DNA of 11,236 bases from Deltaproteobacteria bacterium (GCA_016194725.1 JACQAW010000202.1:1-11236), one strand, 5' to 3'. Shown: positions 1 through 7,671, counted from the first letter of the stretch. The notes: generated by a model from the letters alone, not told the origin. Made by a program: numbers and translations.

Positions 1-2
1 AG

Positions 3-1169
3 GCGCCTGAACCCCCGCTTGTCGCGCGTGCCGTCCCCGAGCCGCCGGCTCCGCCAAAAATCGAATCCAACCTCGTGCCCTATGCCTCCGAGCCGGTCGA
101 TTCGGGCAAGCCTTTCGACTTCGACGGAGTCACCAGCGACAGCCATAACCGCACGGCGCTGGCGCCACAAACCATTCAAGGCGGCCCCAAGGCCAACACC
201 CGCGCCGCCGATGCGTCCAACCCCAAGCTTGAAAAAGCCGAATGGCTTTTCAATCAGGCCCAGCGCCAGCAAGGCGACGGGGCACTGCAGAAGGCGTCCG
301 AGCTATGGAAACAGTTTCTGGACCAAAATCTTGGACTGCCCGGTTACAATACCGCCGTCTACAACTACGGTTACTGCCTTTACTACCTGGGGCGGGCACA
401 AGAGGCCCTTGATCCGCTCAAAAACATGATCCTTGAAACCCAGGACTCCAAGCTCATCAACGACGCCCGAATTCTTTTAGCCGAAAGCCTATTGCAGACC
501 GGTGAGAACGAAGAAGCCCTGGCCACCACCTTCGACGTTCTTCCCGATCACGCCGCCGAGGCGGCCGCGGGCCTTGAACGTTCGAGCAACGCCGTGGGCA
601 CCGCGGAAAATTCCGAGGGTCCAAATCTTACCCAAAAAATCCGACTTTATACGATTCGGGGCCGTATTTTTGCTTCACTAAAAAAAGAAAATCAGGCCCA
701 TGCAGCACTTGAGCATGCCAAACAGCTATTGCTGCACGCAGAGAAAGGCCAAATAAATCCTACCGATATGCGTTTTCTCAGTGGGAATTACGCATGGCGT
801 CAAATGGAGGTTCAGGCGCTGAGCTGCCAACAGCGCGTCGTGATTCCCGAGCGCCTTTCGGAAGCTGAGTTTTTGACATATGCTGACGCCTATTACGGCT
901 GCGCCTCTCCGGCTCGCCACCTTTACTGTACCGTTCTGGCGGCGAGAAACGAACAGATCCGAAGTCAGGCACAGATAACTTACAGGGGTTTAATTGAGGC
1001 CCCGCTTGAAATTCGGAATCACCTGCCCCCACCGGCGCGTGAAATTCGTAAAAAAGAGCAGCGCAGCCACTACGAGAGCGAAATGAAAGCTCTCATTGAG
1101 AAGACCGTCAATGATCGCGTCAGGGATTTCAAGGACTTGCCTTCCTGTCACGCCCACGACGTTTTTTGA
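3..1169 (+). CDS. TPR-repeat protein, 5'-truncated by the window edge
   Basis: The frame is open from the first complete codon and has no convincing start. The codons before the first possible GTG (75) encode a Pro/Ala-rich stretch continuous with the rest, so the gene most likely begins upstream and this is its C-terminal part (about 389 residues). Counting from the GTG at 75, residues about 52-195 contain at least three or four TPR-like helical hairpins: Trp/Ala/Leu patterns around the AEWLFNQAQ segment, then YNYGYCLYYLGRAQEAL, then a segment around LLAESLLQTGENEEAL, and a weaker one near residue 190. The last 100 residues are charged and helical with no recognised domain. A Pro-rich linker before TPRs is common in periplasmic or membrane-anchored proteins, but the N-terminus that would show this is missing. 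The gene lies 9 nt before gshA and is probably co-transcribed with it. TPR assignment is by eye; partner and function are unknown. Confidence 0.75.
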   Translation, partial: APEPPLVARAVPEPPAPPKIESNLVPYASEPVDSGKPFDFDGVTSDSHNRTALAPQTIQGGPKANTRAADASNPKLEKAEWLFNQAQRQQGDGALQKASELWKQFLDQNLGLPGYNTAVYNYGYCLYYLGRAQEALDPLKNMILETQDSKLINDARILLAESLLQTGENEEALATTFDVLPDHAAEAAAGLERSSNAVGTAENSEGPNLTQKIRLYTIRGRIFASLKKENQAHAALEHAKQLLLHAEKGQINPTDMRFLSGNYAWRQMEVQALSCQQRVVIPERLSEAEFLTYADAYYGCASPARHLYCTVLAARNEQIRSQAQITYRGLIEAPLEIRNHLPPPAREIRKKEQRSHYESEMKALIEKTVNDRVRDFKDLPSCHAHDVF

Positions 1170-1173
1170 AGGG
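1168..1173 (+). promoter_or_regulatory. ribosome binding site of gshA
   Basis: GAAGGG lies 5 nt before the ATG at 1179 and overlaps the TGA stop of the TPR gene (1167-1169). This indicates translational coupling and supports the 1179 start. Confidence 0.5.
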
Positions 1174-1178
1174 TAACC

Positions 1179-2489
1179 ATGTCCGCCGAAGCGATTGCCT
1201 CTGTTCGGGAAGCTTTGAAAAGCCATCTGGCCAATGAGTCGATTTGCGATTGGATTCGCAAACGCGTGCCCCAGCAATTCGAACCTTTTTATTCGTCCAT
1301 CGACTTGCGGGATGCCGGCTTCAAGCTGGCCCCGGTGGATGCCAATCTTTATCCGGCCGGCTGGAATAACGTGTGCTCCGACGACCTGGAAGCCTCCCCC
1401 GAGATCGTCAAGCCTATGCTCATGCGCCATCTGGGCCGCGTTCCCAAACGCATCGCGATTCTGCCCGAGGCGCACACGAAAAATCCGTACTACGTCGAAA
1501 ATCTCTACGAGCTCCGACAGGTGTTTCGCCGCATCGGCATTCAAACCGAAATCGGCTGGTTCCCCACGGGCCCCGAGGCCACTCACGAAAAAGATGCGCC
1601 ACCAGTTACGCTGGCCACGACCGACGACCGCACCATTACCGCCTACCCGTTCTGGCGCGAAGGCGATAAGCTGATCTTCAGCCCCTATGAACCCGAGTTC
1701 ATTCTGATCAATAACGATTTTTCATCCGGGTTTCCGAAGCTGCTCGAAGGCCTGGAGCAGCCCCTGGAACCGTCGCCCCGCATGGGCTGGCATACGCGAA
1801 AAAAGAGCGATTTTTTCCATCACTACAACAAGCTGGCAGGCGAGCTGGCGGTGGCTGCGGGCATTGACCCCTGGCACGTGCAGGTGGCAACCGAGCTGGT
1901 CGATAATGTCGACTTCAATGCAAACATCGGCATGGACCGCATCGCGGCCACTGTTGACCGCCTGATCGCGGGCCTCAAAAAAGAATACCTGCACCGGGGC
2001 ATCAAAGAACAGCCATTCGTATTCGTGAAAAACAATGCCGGCACCTATGGCATGGGTATTTTGCGCGTTGAAAGCGGCAGTGAGCTGATCGAGCTCAACC
2101 GGCGCAAGCGCAATAAAATGGCTGTAGGGAAAAACCACCTCGAGGTCCATGACGTCGTGGTGCAGGAAGGCATTCCCACCCGCTTTCAGGTCGAGGGCGT
2201 TTATGCCGAGCCGGTCATGTACCTGATGGGCTGCGACCTTTTCGGCGGTTTTCTTCGCAAAAACCCGAATCGTGGAAAAATCGACAACCTGAATTCCAAA
2301 GGCATGGTGTTCCAGAAGCTTTGCATGGCCGACCTGCGCCACGGCGCCGACCGCGACCTCGAGCTTGAGCTGGTCTACGGCACGATTGCCCGGCTTTCGG
2401 CGGCGGCGATAACCCTGGAAATCGCCAAGGTCGAAGGCGCCGTCCGGTCGTCGCCCGCTTCGGCCGCACAAGCCGCTTGCGAAGCTTAA
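1179..2489 (+). CDS. gshA: Glutamate-cysteine ligase, GshA (PF08886-type) family
   Basis: Predicted to catalyse ATP-dependent joining of glutamate and cysteine to gamma-glutamylcysteine, the first step of glutathione synthesis, in the cytosol. The 436-residue length and overall sequence match the proteobacterial GshA family that is distinct from the E. coli-type enzyme. Recognisable segments are RIAILPEAHTKNPYYVENLY (about residues 89-108), the KSDFFHHYNKLAGELA region (about 209), the KNNAGTYGMG glycine-rich stretch at 284-293 (probable ATP-grasp-like nucleotide loop) and the C-terminal GCDLFGGFLRKNP block followed by NLNSKGMVF. The ATG at 1179 follows a GAAGGG site. The gene is followed, 39 nt after its stop, by two PLP enzymes that make cysteine, its substrate. 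No glutathione synthetase (gshB) is visible in the window. The family assignment rests on recognition of conserved blocks, not on a search. Confidence 0.88.
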   Translation: MSAEAIASVREALKSHLANESICDWIRKRVPQQFEPFYSSIDLRDAGFKLAPVDANLYPAGWNNVCSDDLEASPEIVKPMLMRHLGRVPKRIAILPEAHTKNPYYVENLYELRQVFRRIGIQTEIGWFPTGPEATHEKDAPPVTLATTDDRTITAYPFWREGDKLIFSPYEPEFILINNDFSSGFPKLLEGLEQPLEPSPRMGWHTRKKSDFFHHYNKLAGELAVAAGIDPWHVQVATELVDNVDFNANIGMDRIAATVDRLIAGLKKEYLHRGIKEQPFVFVKNNAGTYGMGILRVESGSELIELNRRKRNKMAVGKNHLEVHDVVVQEGIPTRFQVEGVYAEPVMYLMGCDLFGGFLRKNPNRGKIDNLNSKGMVFQKLCMADLRHGADRDLELELVYGTIARLSAAAITLEIAKVEGAVRSSPASAAQAACEA

Positions 2490-2516
2490 ACACAAACGAT
2501 AGTTATGAGAAATCCC

Positions 2517-2522
2517 GGAGGA
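2517..2522 (+). promoter_or_regulatory. ribosome binding site deciding the cystathionine beta-synthase start
   Basis: GGAGGA lies 6 nt before the ATG at 2529. The in-frame ATG at 2505 has no comparable site upstream and would place this motif inside the coding region, so 2529 is preferred. Confidence 0.75.
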
Positions 2523-2528
2523 TCTCTC

Positions 2529-3929
2529 ATGCCCAGCATTCAGCCTAAAATTCAGCCCATCATTCACAACGACGTACTCAGTATGATTGGTCACACGCCG
2601 CTGGTACGCCTGAATAAGGTTACCCAAGGCATTGAAGGCGAAATCATCGCGAAATGCGAGTTTCTCAATCCGGGCGGCTCGGTGAAGGACCGCATCGGCG
2701 TGGCCATGATCGAAGACGCCGAACGGCGTGGCCTGCTCAAGCCAGGCGGCACGATTGTCGAAGGCACGAGCGGCAACACCGGAATGGGGCTGGCCATTGC
2801 AGCTGCCATTCGCGGCTACAAGTGCATCTTTGTCATGCCCGACAAGATGTCGATGGAAAAGATTCGCAACCTGCGCGCCTTTGGCGCGAAGGTTGTCATT
2901 ACCCCCACGGCCGTTGAGCCCGACGATCCTCGGTCATATTATATGGTGAGCCGCCGGCTGGCCCAGGAAACGCCCAACGCTTTTTACATGAACCAGTACG
3001 ACAATCTTTCAAACCGCGACGCGCATTATCGCTCAACCGGCCCCGAGCTCTGGGCGCAAACCGAAGGCAAGATGGATGCCTTCGTCGCCGGTATGGGCAC
3101 GGGCGGCACGATTACAGGTACAGCCATGTACCTCAAGGAAAAGAACAAAGACGTCCAGATCGTCGGCGTCGACCCGATCGGCTCCATTCTGCACGATTAC
3201 TTCAAGACGGGTAAGATGGTGGCCGCCCATACCTATAAAATCGAAGGCATCGGCGAAGACATCATTCCGCAAAACTACAACTTCAAGATGGTCGACGAGA
3301 TCATGCAGGTGACCGACAAGGAAGCCTATCAGATGACCCGCAAGCTGCTGACTCAGGAAGGGCTTTTTACGGGCGTATCGAGCGGAGCCGCAGTTTGCGG
3401 CGCGCTCAAATATGCGCGCAAGCACCGCGGCAAGCGCATCATCGTGCTGCTGCCCGACTCGGGCAATCGCTATCTCTCGAAGGTTTATGACGACGACTGG
3501 ATGCGCGAAAACGGTTTCCTCGAAACCGGCTGGGGCAGCGTGCGCGATCTGATTTCGCTGGTCAAACCGCCATCGCGTGGCGCACTCGTCACGGCAACTC
3601 CGGACGACCAGGTCGAGACGATCATTCATCTCATGCGCGACAAGGGCATCAGTCAGATTCCGGTTTTCAAAAACCGGGAAGTCGTGGGGTTGGTTGCCGA
3701 AAACGACGTTCTCAATGCGCTTTTCTCGGGTGAGCTGAAGAACACGGATAAGATCGCCACCATCGTCGAAAACAAGTTCACCAATGTTTCCATGGACGAC
3801 GAAGTCGAACGGCTGAGCCAATGCATTGCCGGCGGTCAAACGCCGATCGTGGTTGAAAACGGCGAGATCATCTCGATCATCTCCAAAATCGACCTGATCA
3901 TGTACCTGGGCTCCCGCAAGCAAAAGTAA
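2529..3929 (+). CDS. cbs: Cystathionine beta-synthase (PLP enzyme with C-terminal CBS domains)
   Basis: Fold-type II PLP enzyme predicted to condense serine and homocysteine to cystathionine. With the start at 2529 it has 466 residues. The PLP lysine is K53 in NPGGSVKDR, the substrate loop GTSGNTG is at 79-85 and the phosphate-binding GTGGT is at 190-194. The blocks GVDPIGSIL and YKIEGIGEDIIP resemble cystathionine beta-synthase rather than plain cysteine synthase (CysK). After about residue 340 come two CBS motifs: one around SQIPVFKNREVVGLVAENDV and one around QTPIVVENGEIISIISKIDL. These form a Bateman module that in eukaryotic relatives is the regulatory part. There is no N-terminal extension of the kind that holds heme in the human enzyme. 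It sits between gshA and a gamma-family PLP enzyme, supporting a role in reverse transsulfuration feeding glutathione synthesis. An O-acetylserine or serine sulfhydrylase activity cannot be excluded. Confidence 0.88.
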   Translation: MPSIQPKIQPIIHNDVLSMIGHTPLVRLNKVTQGIEGEIIAKCEFLNPGGSVKDRIGVAMIEDAERRGLLKPGGTIVEGTSGNTGMGLAIAAAIRGYKCIFVMPDKMSMEKIRNLRAFGAKVVITPTAVEPDDPRSYYMVSRRLAQETPNAFYMNQYDNLSNRDAHYRSTGPELWAQTEGKMDAFVAGMGTGGTITGTAMYLKEKNKDVQIVGVDPIGSILHDYFKTGKMVAAHTYKIEGIGEDIIPQNYNFKMVDEIMQVTDKEAYQMTRKLLTQEGLFTGVSSGAAVCGALKYARKHRGKRIIVLLPDSGNRYLSKVYDDDWMRENGFLETGWGSVRDLISLVKPPSRGALVTATPDDQVETIIHLMRDKGISQIPVFKNREVVGLVAENDVLNALFSGELKNTDKIATIVENKFTNVSMDDEVERLSQCIAGGQTPIVVENGEIISIISKIDLIMYLGSRKQK

Positions 3930-3941
3930 AACGTGTGTAAC

Positions 3942-3947
3942 GAGGAG
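3942..3947 (+). promoter_or_regulatory. ribosome binding site deciding the gamma-family PLP enzyme start
   Basis: GAGGAG lies 9 nt before the ATG at 3957. The earlier in-frame GTG (3933) has no ribosome site and would add eight residues unlike the family N-terminus, so 3957 is chosen. Confidence 0.7.
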
Positions 3948-3956
3948 TTTCCGAAG

Positions 3957-5120
3957 ATGAAAGAAACAAACCCGAACCTGGGTTTTGGAACCAAGGCTAT
4001 TCATGCCGGTCAGACCCCCGACCCAACCACCGGCGCGGTGATGACGCCGATTTACATGACCTCGACCTACGCGCAGGAGTCGCCGGGCAAACACCGCGGT
4101 TTTGAATATTCGCGCACGCAGAACCCGACACGGTTTGCGCTGCAAGACTGCGTAGCCGCGCTCGAGAAGGGCAAATTCGGCATGGCATTCGCTTCGGGCT
4201 GCGCCGCACTGACGACGCTTCTGCATACGCTCAAGGCGGGCGACTACGTCGTCTGCTCCGATGACCTGTACGGCGGCTCATTTCGCCTGTTCGACAAGGT
4301 TTTCAAGAATCTGGGCATCGATTTCACGTATGTCGACATGACCGACCTCAATAAGGTTGAAGCCGCCTTTAAACCGAAGACCAAGCTGGTGTGGGTCGAA
4401 ACGCCGACGAATCCAATGCTGAAAATCGTCGACATCGCCGAGGTCTGCAAGATCGGCCACAAGCACGGCGCGCTAGTGGGAGTGGACAACACTTTCATGA
4501 GCCCCTTTTTTCAAACACCGCTTTCCCTTGGTGCCGATATCGTTCTCCATTCCGGCACCAAATACCTCAACGGCCACAGCGACGTCGTCTGCGGCCTGCT
4601 CGTCGTGGACGAGAAGTCACTGGCCGAGAAGCTTTATTTTCATCAAAATTCGGCTGGCGCCGTGCTGGGGCCGCTCGACTCCTTCATGGTCCTGCGCGGA
4701 CTGAAAACTCTGCACGTGCGCATGGAGCGGCATGAAAAAAACGCCACCCATCTGGCCCAATGGCTCGAGAAACATCCCAAGGTCGAACGGGTCCTGTACC
4801 CCGGCCTGACTTCGCACCCGCAGCATGAAATTGCGCGCAAACAAACCACTGGCCACGGTGGCATGATTACCTTTTTCGTAAAAAGCGATCTTGCCGGCTG
4901 CCGGCGGTTTCTTGAAGCCTGCAAAGTATTCACGCTTGCCGAAAGCCTGGGCGGCGTGGAGTCGCTCGTGGATCACCCGGCAATCATGACCCACGCGTCA
5001 ATTCCGGTGGAGACGCGCAAGCAGCTGGGCATTTCGGACAATCTCGTTCGCCTATCCGTGGGCATCGAGGATATCGCGGATCTCGAAGCCGATTTGAAAG
5101 CGGCACTGGGCGCGGTCTAG
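3957..5120 (+). CDS. Cystathionine gamma-lyase / gamma-synthase family PLP enzyme
   Basis: Cys/Met-metabolism PLP enzyme (fold type I), 387 residues from the ATG at 3957, a normal family length. It starts with the typical LGFGTKAIHAGQTPDPTTGA block. YSRTQNPT (51-58) supplies the Tyr/Arg that bind PLP phosphate from the neighbouring subunit, Y105 is in DDLYGGSFRLF, and the PLP lysine is K202 in HSGTKYLNGHSDVV. The LGGVESLVDHPAIMTHASIP block near the C-terminus is also typical. Lyase (cystathionine to cysteine, 2-oxobutyrate and ammonia) and synthase (toward methionine) are hard to separate by sequence. Position directly after a cystathionine beta-synthase and gshA favours the lyase role, completing reverse transsulfuration; this is inference. 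The TAG stop (5118-5120) lies inside the left arm of the palindrome that follows. Possible symbols would be mccB, metB or cgl, and none is assigned. Confidence 0.87.
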   Translation: MKETNPNLGFGTKAIHAGQTPDPTTGAVMTPIYMTSTYAQESPGKHRGFEYSRTQNPTRFALQDCVAALEKGKFGMAFASGCAALTTLLHTLKAGDYVVCSDDLYGGSFRLFDKVFKNLGIDFTYVDMTDLNKVEAAFKPKTKLVWVETPTNPMLKIVDIAEVCKIGHKHGALVGVDNTFMSPFFQTPLSLGADIVLHSGTKYLNGHSDVVCGLLVVDEKSLAEKLYFHQNSAGAVLGPLDSFMVLRGLKTLHVRMERHEKNATHLAQWLEKHPKVERVLYPGLTSHPQHEIARKQTTGHGGMITFFVKSDLAGCRRFLEACKVFTLAESLGGVESLVDHPAIMTHASIPVETRKQLGISDNLVRLSVGIEDIADLEADLKAALGAV

Positions 5121-5225
5121 GCTCTGCTTAATAACCCATTTCTGCTGCGCCCGGCTTCGCGCCCGACCCGCTTCGTTCTCCGCGCTCGGGCTCGCGACGA
5201 AATGGGTTATTAAACAGAGGCCTAG
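5117..5225. repeat. Large imperfect palindrome overlapping the 3' end of the PLP enzyme gene
   Basis: The left arm 5117-5142 and right arm 5199-5225 are inverted copies, with one mismatch and one single-base insertion over about 26 nt. The innermost 15 nt (TTAATAACCCATTTC and its complement) match perfectly. A second GC-rich stem lies inside, TCGCGCCCGA (5157-5166) against TCGGGCTCGCGA (5186-5197), leaving a loop of about 19 nt. Neither strand has a T-run after the stem, so it is not a standard intrinsic terminator, although it sits between convergent genes. It could be a REP/MITE-like mobile palindrome or a non-canonical bidirectional terminator. Confidence 0.8.
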
Positions 5226-5245
5226 GCGGTCGTTTGAAAATTTTG

Positions 5246-5322
5246 AAGCATCGTCCCTTCGGATGCCGTAATTTTTTGAGTTGCTGATTTTGTCTCGCCG
5301 TACTTCTCAGGGGACGATGCTT
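5246..5322. repeat. Perfect 12-bp inverted repeat in the convergent intergenic region
   Basis: AAGCATCGTCCC (5246-5257) and its exact complement GGGACGATGCTT (5311-5322) flank 53 nt. The left arm also holds GCATC, which can pair locally with GATGC at 5262-5266; that small hairpin is followed by six T (5272-5277) and would be a weak + strand terminator for the upstream gene run. The distal and local pairings exclude each other. Function is uncertain; transcript-end formation for either convergent unit is the simplest reading. Confidence 0.5.
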
Positions 5323-5356
5323 ACATCAAGCGCTTCGGTGTCCATTCCGGGAAACT

Positions 5357-6532
5357 TTACGGCTCTTTTGGCGTGAGGTCTTCGACGGCATCGCGTTCGC
5401 GAATACCTTCCAGCCTGCTTTTCGCATAATCACGAATCGACTCGGCGGGGTCGCTTAGTCCCATTTCAAGATAGCGAAGCCTTCTTGCGGTGGTTTCTTT
5501 GTCGACAGACTGCGTAGCAAAGGTGTCATACGCGAGTTCCCGGACCCCGACGTCGGGGTCGTGAAACACGCGCAGGATGTAGCTTTCACCAAGCTTCTCG
5601 ACGTATGGAATCGCTTTCGAACGCACGTGGGAATCAGCGTCATCAAGGGCGCGGGCCACGATGGGCGCGATTCGCTCTTCCTTGAGCAGGCTTATGTTAT
5701 CCATGCCCCAGTTGCGTACCTGGGCGTCCGGGCCTTCGAGCGCCTCTTCGATGAGCTGTCGCTTGGACTCGGGGCCCAGACTTTCAAAAATCGCACGGGT
5801 CTGGTCATGCCACTCCCGGTCATCCATCTCGTCGTGCACCCGCATATAGGCGCGCATGCGCACGATCGGATCAGTGCTGTTCAAGTCATCGTTTACCTTT
5901 TTCGGTGCCGGCTCCACACCTGCGTAAAACTCCACGCCGGTCACCGAAAAGCTGAAGGGGCGTCCGTTCACCTCGGCTGCCCCCACGCCAGCGACTGTGT
6001 CTTTTACCAGGTTCGCGTAACGTACGCACGAATCAAGCTTGGGCTTGGCTTTGCAACCCGGCAAAGCTTGTGCCGCCTGGAGCGCGAACTTGGTGCGATC
6101 TTTCAGCCCCGACAGCAGAAGCGTCTGCACTGTTTGCATGGTCTGCACGACCTCCACTGCCGTATATCGGCACGGCACCTCGACGCGGGCCCGTTTTCCC
6201 TGCTCGGTTCGCGCGGGAAAAATGACCTGCCGCCGCACCAAGCTGGAGTTCATTGCGCATGTGATACGCACCTCACCTATCAGCGTCGAGAACTTCGAGA
6301 AAGGAAACCAGTCCTTCGTGCGCAGCGCAACCAGTACGGCATTGGGCTCGATATAGGTGCCGTTTCCCACCTTGCAAATCTTCAGCCCCGATTCGGCGCC
6401 GGCGTGCCCCTCCATCTCGCCAAAGCATTCCGAGTATCCGGTCTTTTCGAATTCGGTGGAGCTGGCACGAGGCTGGTCGTCAGCGCAATACGCCAAGGCT
6501 GCATGCAACAGCATGGCGAGCAGCAGACTCAT
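5357..6532 (-). CDS. Exported HEAT-repeat protein with cysteine-rich N-terminal domain
   Basis: 391 residues. The N-terminus is hydrophobic (residues 2-14) and ends ALA-YCADD, consistent with export by signal peptidase I cleavage near A14. C16 in LAYC could instead be an atypical lipobox. The n-region lacks Lys/Arg, which is unusual. The presumed mature part carries six cysteines, all before residue 170 (C36, C53, C92, C121, C160, C169), suggesting disulfides in the periplasm. From about residue 215 to 380 there are repeated helical pairs with Asp-Pro or Asp-Ala turns followed by VR (DPIVRMRA, DAQVRNWG, DSHVRSKA, DVGVRELA, AESIRDYA), the pattern of HEAT/PBS-lyase-type repeats. The start ATG overlaps the TGA of the phosphatase gene (ATGA), so translation is probably coupled and no separate ribosome site is seen. 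No specific function is recognised; a scaffold or binding role is inferred. Confidence 0.75.
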   Translation of the reverse strand: MSLLLAMLLHAALAYCADDQPRASSTEFEKTGYSECFGEMEGHAGAESGLKICKVGNGTYIEPNAVLVALRTKDWFPFSKFSTLIGEVRITCAMNSSLVRRQVIFPARTEQGKRARVEVPCRYTAVEVVQTMQTVQTLLLSGLKDRTKFALQAAQALPGCKAKPKLDSCVRYANLVKDTVAGVGAAEVNGRPFSFSVTGVEFYAGVEPAPKKVNDDLNSTDPIVRMRAYMRVHDEMDDREWHDQTRAIFESLGPESKRQLIEEALEGPDAQVRNWGMDNISLLKEERIAPIVARALDDADSHVRSKAIPYVEKLGESYILRVFHDPDVGVRELAYDTFATQSVDKETTARRLRYLEMGLSDPAESIRDYAKSRLEGIRERDAVEDLTPKEP

Positions 6533-7671
6533 TTTGCAAGGCGCATGGCTCGCTTTTCGACATCGATAATCATTACCGAGCAGTCCTGCTCTGGCATGTC
6601 ATCTTCCGTCTCAAAGCGTTTTTTGATGCGATGAGTGAGGTTATTGATGAGCTCAATGGCATCGTCGCCATAGGCTTTGGAAAATGAGCGCTCCAGGCCT
6701 TTCACGCCTTCCTCGGCAAAGGTGTCGGCGAAGCCATCGCTGAAAAGCACCACGCGATCCGCGGGCAGCAGCGTGATCTTATGATCTTTCAGCACCGGTG
6801 GCTGGTCTTTCGCTAGCGGCGGCCCGCCGACCGTGTGGTCCGTAAAGCCCTTTTCATTCTGGTGCACGAAGCGCACCGAACCGCTGCTGGAATAAGTGAA
6901 CTCGAAGGTTTTACGGTTCAAGATGCCGTAGAAGATCGATAAATTTTCTTTGGGCTTCATCGTGAGCTGAAGCTCCTCGAAAATCTTTGCAACCGTGATG
7001 CTGGGGCTGCGGAACTCATCTTTGGAAAGCTTCACAGCCAGGCGCAGTATCACCGACATGAAGGCCGAAGAAAGTCCGTAGCCGCTCGAGTCGCTCATCA
7101 GCACTCCGACGTGCGTTTTGTCTTCAAACTCGAAAAAATCAAGATAGTCGCCGCCGCTCTTCAGACCGCTCAAATACTTATGAGCCACGCGCAGACCGGG
7201 CACGGGCGCGAATTTTTCCGGAATCAGCGTGCGCTGAATCGCGCGCGTGGTGCGTACGTCCTCTTCAAATTTCTCGATAAGGGTTTTCAATTCCAGATTT
7301 ACCCCGGCAATGACCTTGACCCGTTCGAGATGCGCAACGTGCTTGATCTTGCCCAGTACTTCAATAGCGCGAATCGGCATCAACAAAAGATCATCGACGA
7401 TTCCTTCAGCCACCATCGCAGGCACGCCGTCACCGATATGCTTCTCGTCATCCACCAGCACGACATACGTTGCCCGTGCAGCCAGCTTTCCAAGCAGAGC
7501 CTGCATGTCGCCCCGCCATTTTCCGTCAACAAAGGCCAGAGTCACGCCCGCGGGCACCTCGCCGTCTGGTGCGACTTGTCGCACTTCGGCAACAGCCGCC
7601 GGAATGGTCTTTTTGAAAGTCCGGAACAGCTCGGGTGATTCGGTGAAAACCGCAACTTTTTGCAGATTCAT
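6529..7671 (-). CDS. SpoIIE/PP2C-type serine phosphatase with degenerate receiver-like N-terminus
   Basis: 380 residues, no signal peptide, so cytoplasmic. Residues about 140-375 form a SpoIIE (RsbU-like PPM) phosphatase domain. GGDY (173-176) and D194 in MSDSSGYG provide metal-binding acids, D312 is in LFSDG, and D363 in QDCSVMII matches the final acidic motif. The catalytic set therefore looks intact, although SSGYG replaces the usual SGHG. Residues 1-112 have the length and alternating pattern of a response-regulator receiver. The acidic pocket is replaced by FTES (9-12), and MPIR (98-101) stands where Lys-Pro is expected; D49 could be the only remnant of the phospho-site. Such domains usually work by protein contact rather than phosphorylation. 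RsbU-like enzymes commonly dephosphorylate anti-sigma-factor antagonists, but no STAS or anti-sigma gene is present here. The start overlaps the barrel gene stop (TAATG). Confidence 0.85.
   Translation of the reverse strand: MNLQKVAVFTESPELFRTFKKTIPAAVAEVRQVAPDGEVPAGVTLAFVDGKWRGDMQALLGKLAARATYVVLVDDEKHIGDGVPAMVAEGIVDDLLLMPIRAIEVLGKIKHVAHLERVKVIAGVNLELKTLIEKFEEDVRTTRAIQRTLIPEKFAPVPGLRVAHKYLSGLKSGGDYLDFFEFEDKTHVGVLMSDSSGYGLSSAFMSVILRLAVKLSKDEFRSPSITVAKIFEELQLTMKPKENLSIFYGILNRKTFEFTYSSSGSVRFVHQNEKGFTDHTVGGPPLAKDQPPVLKDHKITLLPADRVVLFSDGFADTFAEEGVKGLERSFSKAYGDDAIELINNLTHRIKKRFETEDDMPEQDCSVMIIDVEKRAMRLAK

Noticed and set aside
2505..2528. Upstream ATG start for cystathionine beta-synthase
   Set aside because: It has no ribosome site; the GGAGGA serving the ATG at 2529 would be inside the coding region.
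1722..2627. 301-codon open frame on the - strand
   Set aside because: It is antisense to gshA and the start of cystathionine beta-synthase, crosses their junction, and shows no domain or ribosome site supporting it.
3033..4226. 397-codon open frame on the - strand
   Set aside because: It lies antisense to two clear PLP enzymes with intact motifs, and its translation is rich in His/Arg/Val without any recognisable domain, as expected for a shadow of GC-rich coding DNA.
5117..5225. Integron attC site
   Set aside because: Size and palindromy fit, but the arms lack the RYYYAAC and GTTRRRY core sites, and no integrase or cassette is seen.
5561..6634. 357-codon open frame on the + strand
   Set aside because: It is antisense to the HEAT-repeat gene and the end of the phosphatase, both supported by domains and coupled starts. 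Its translation has no domain.
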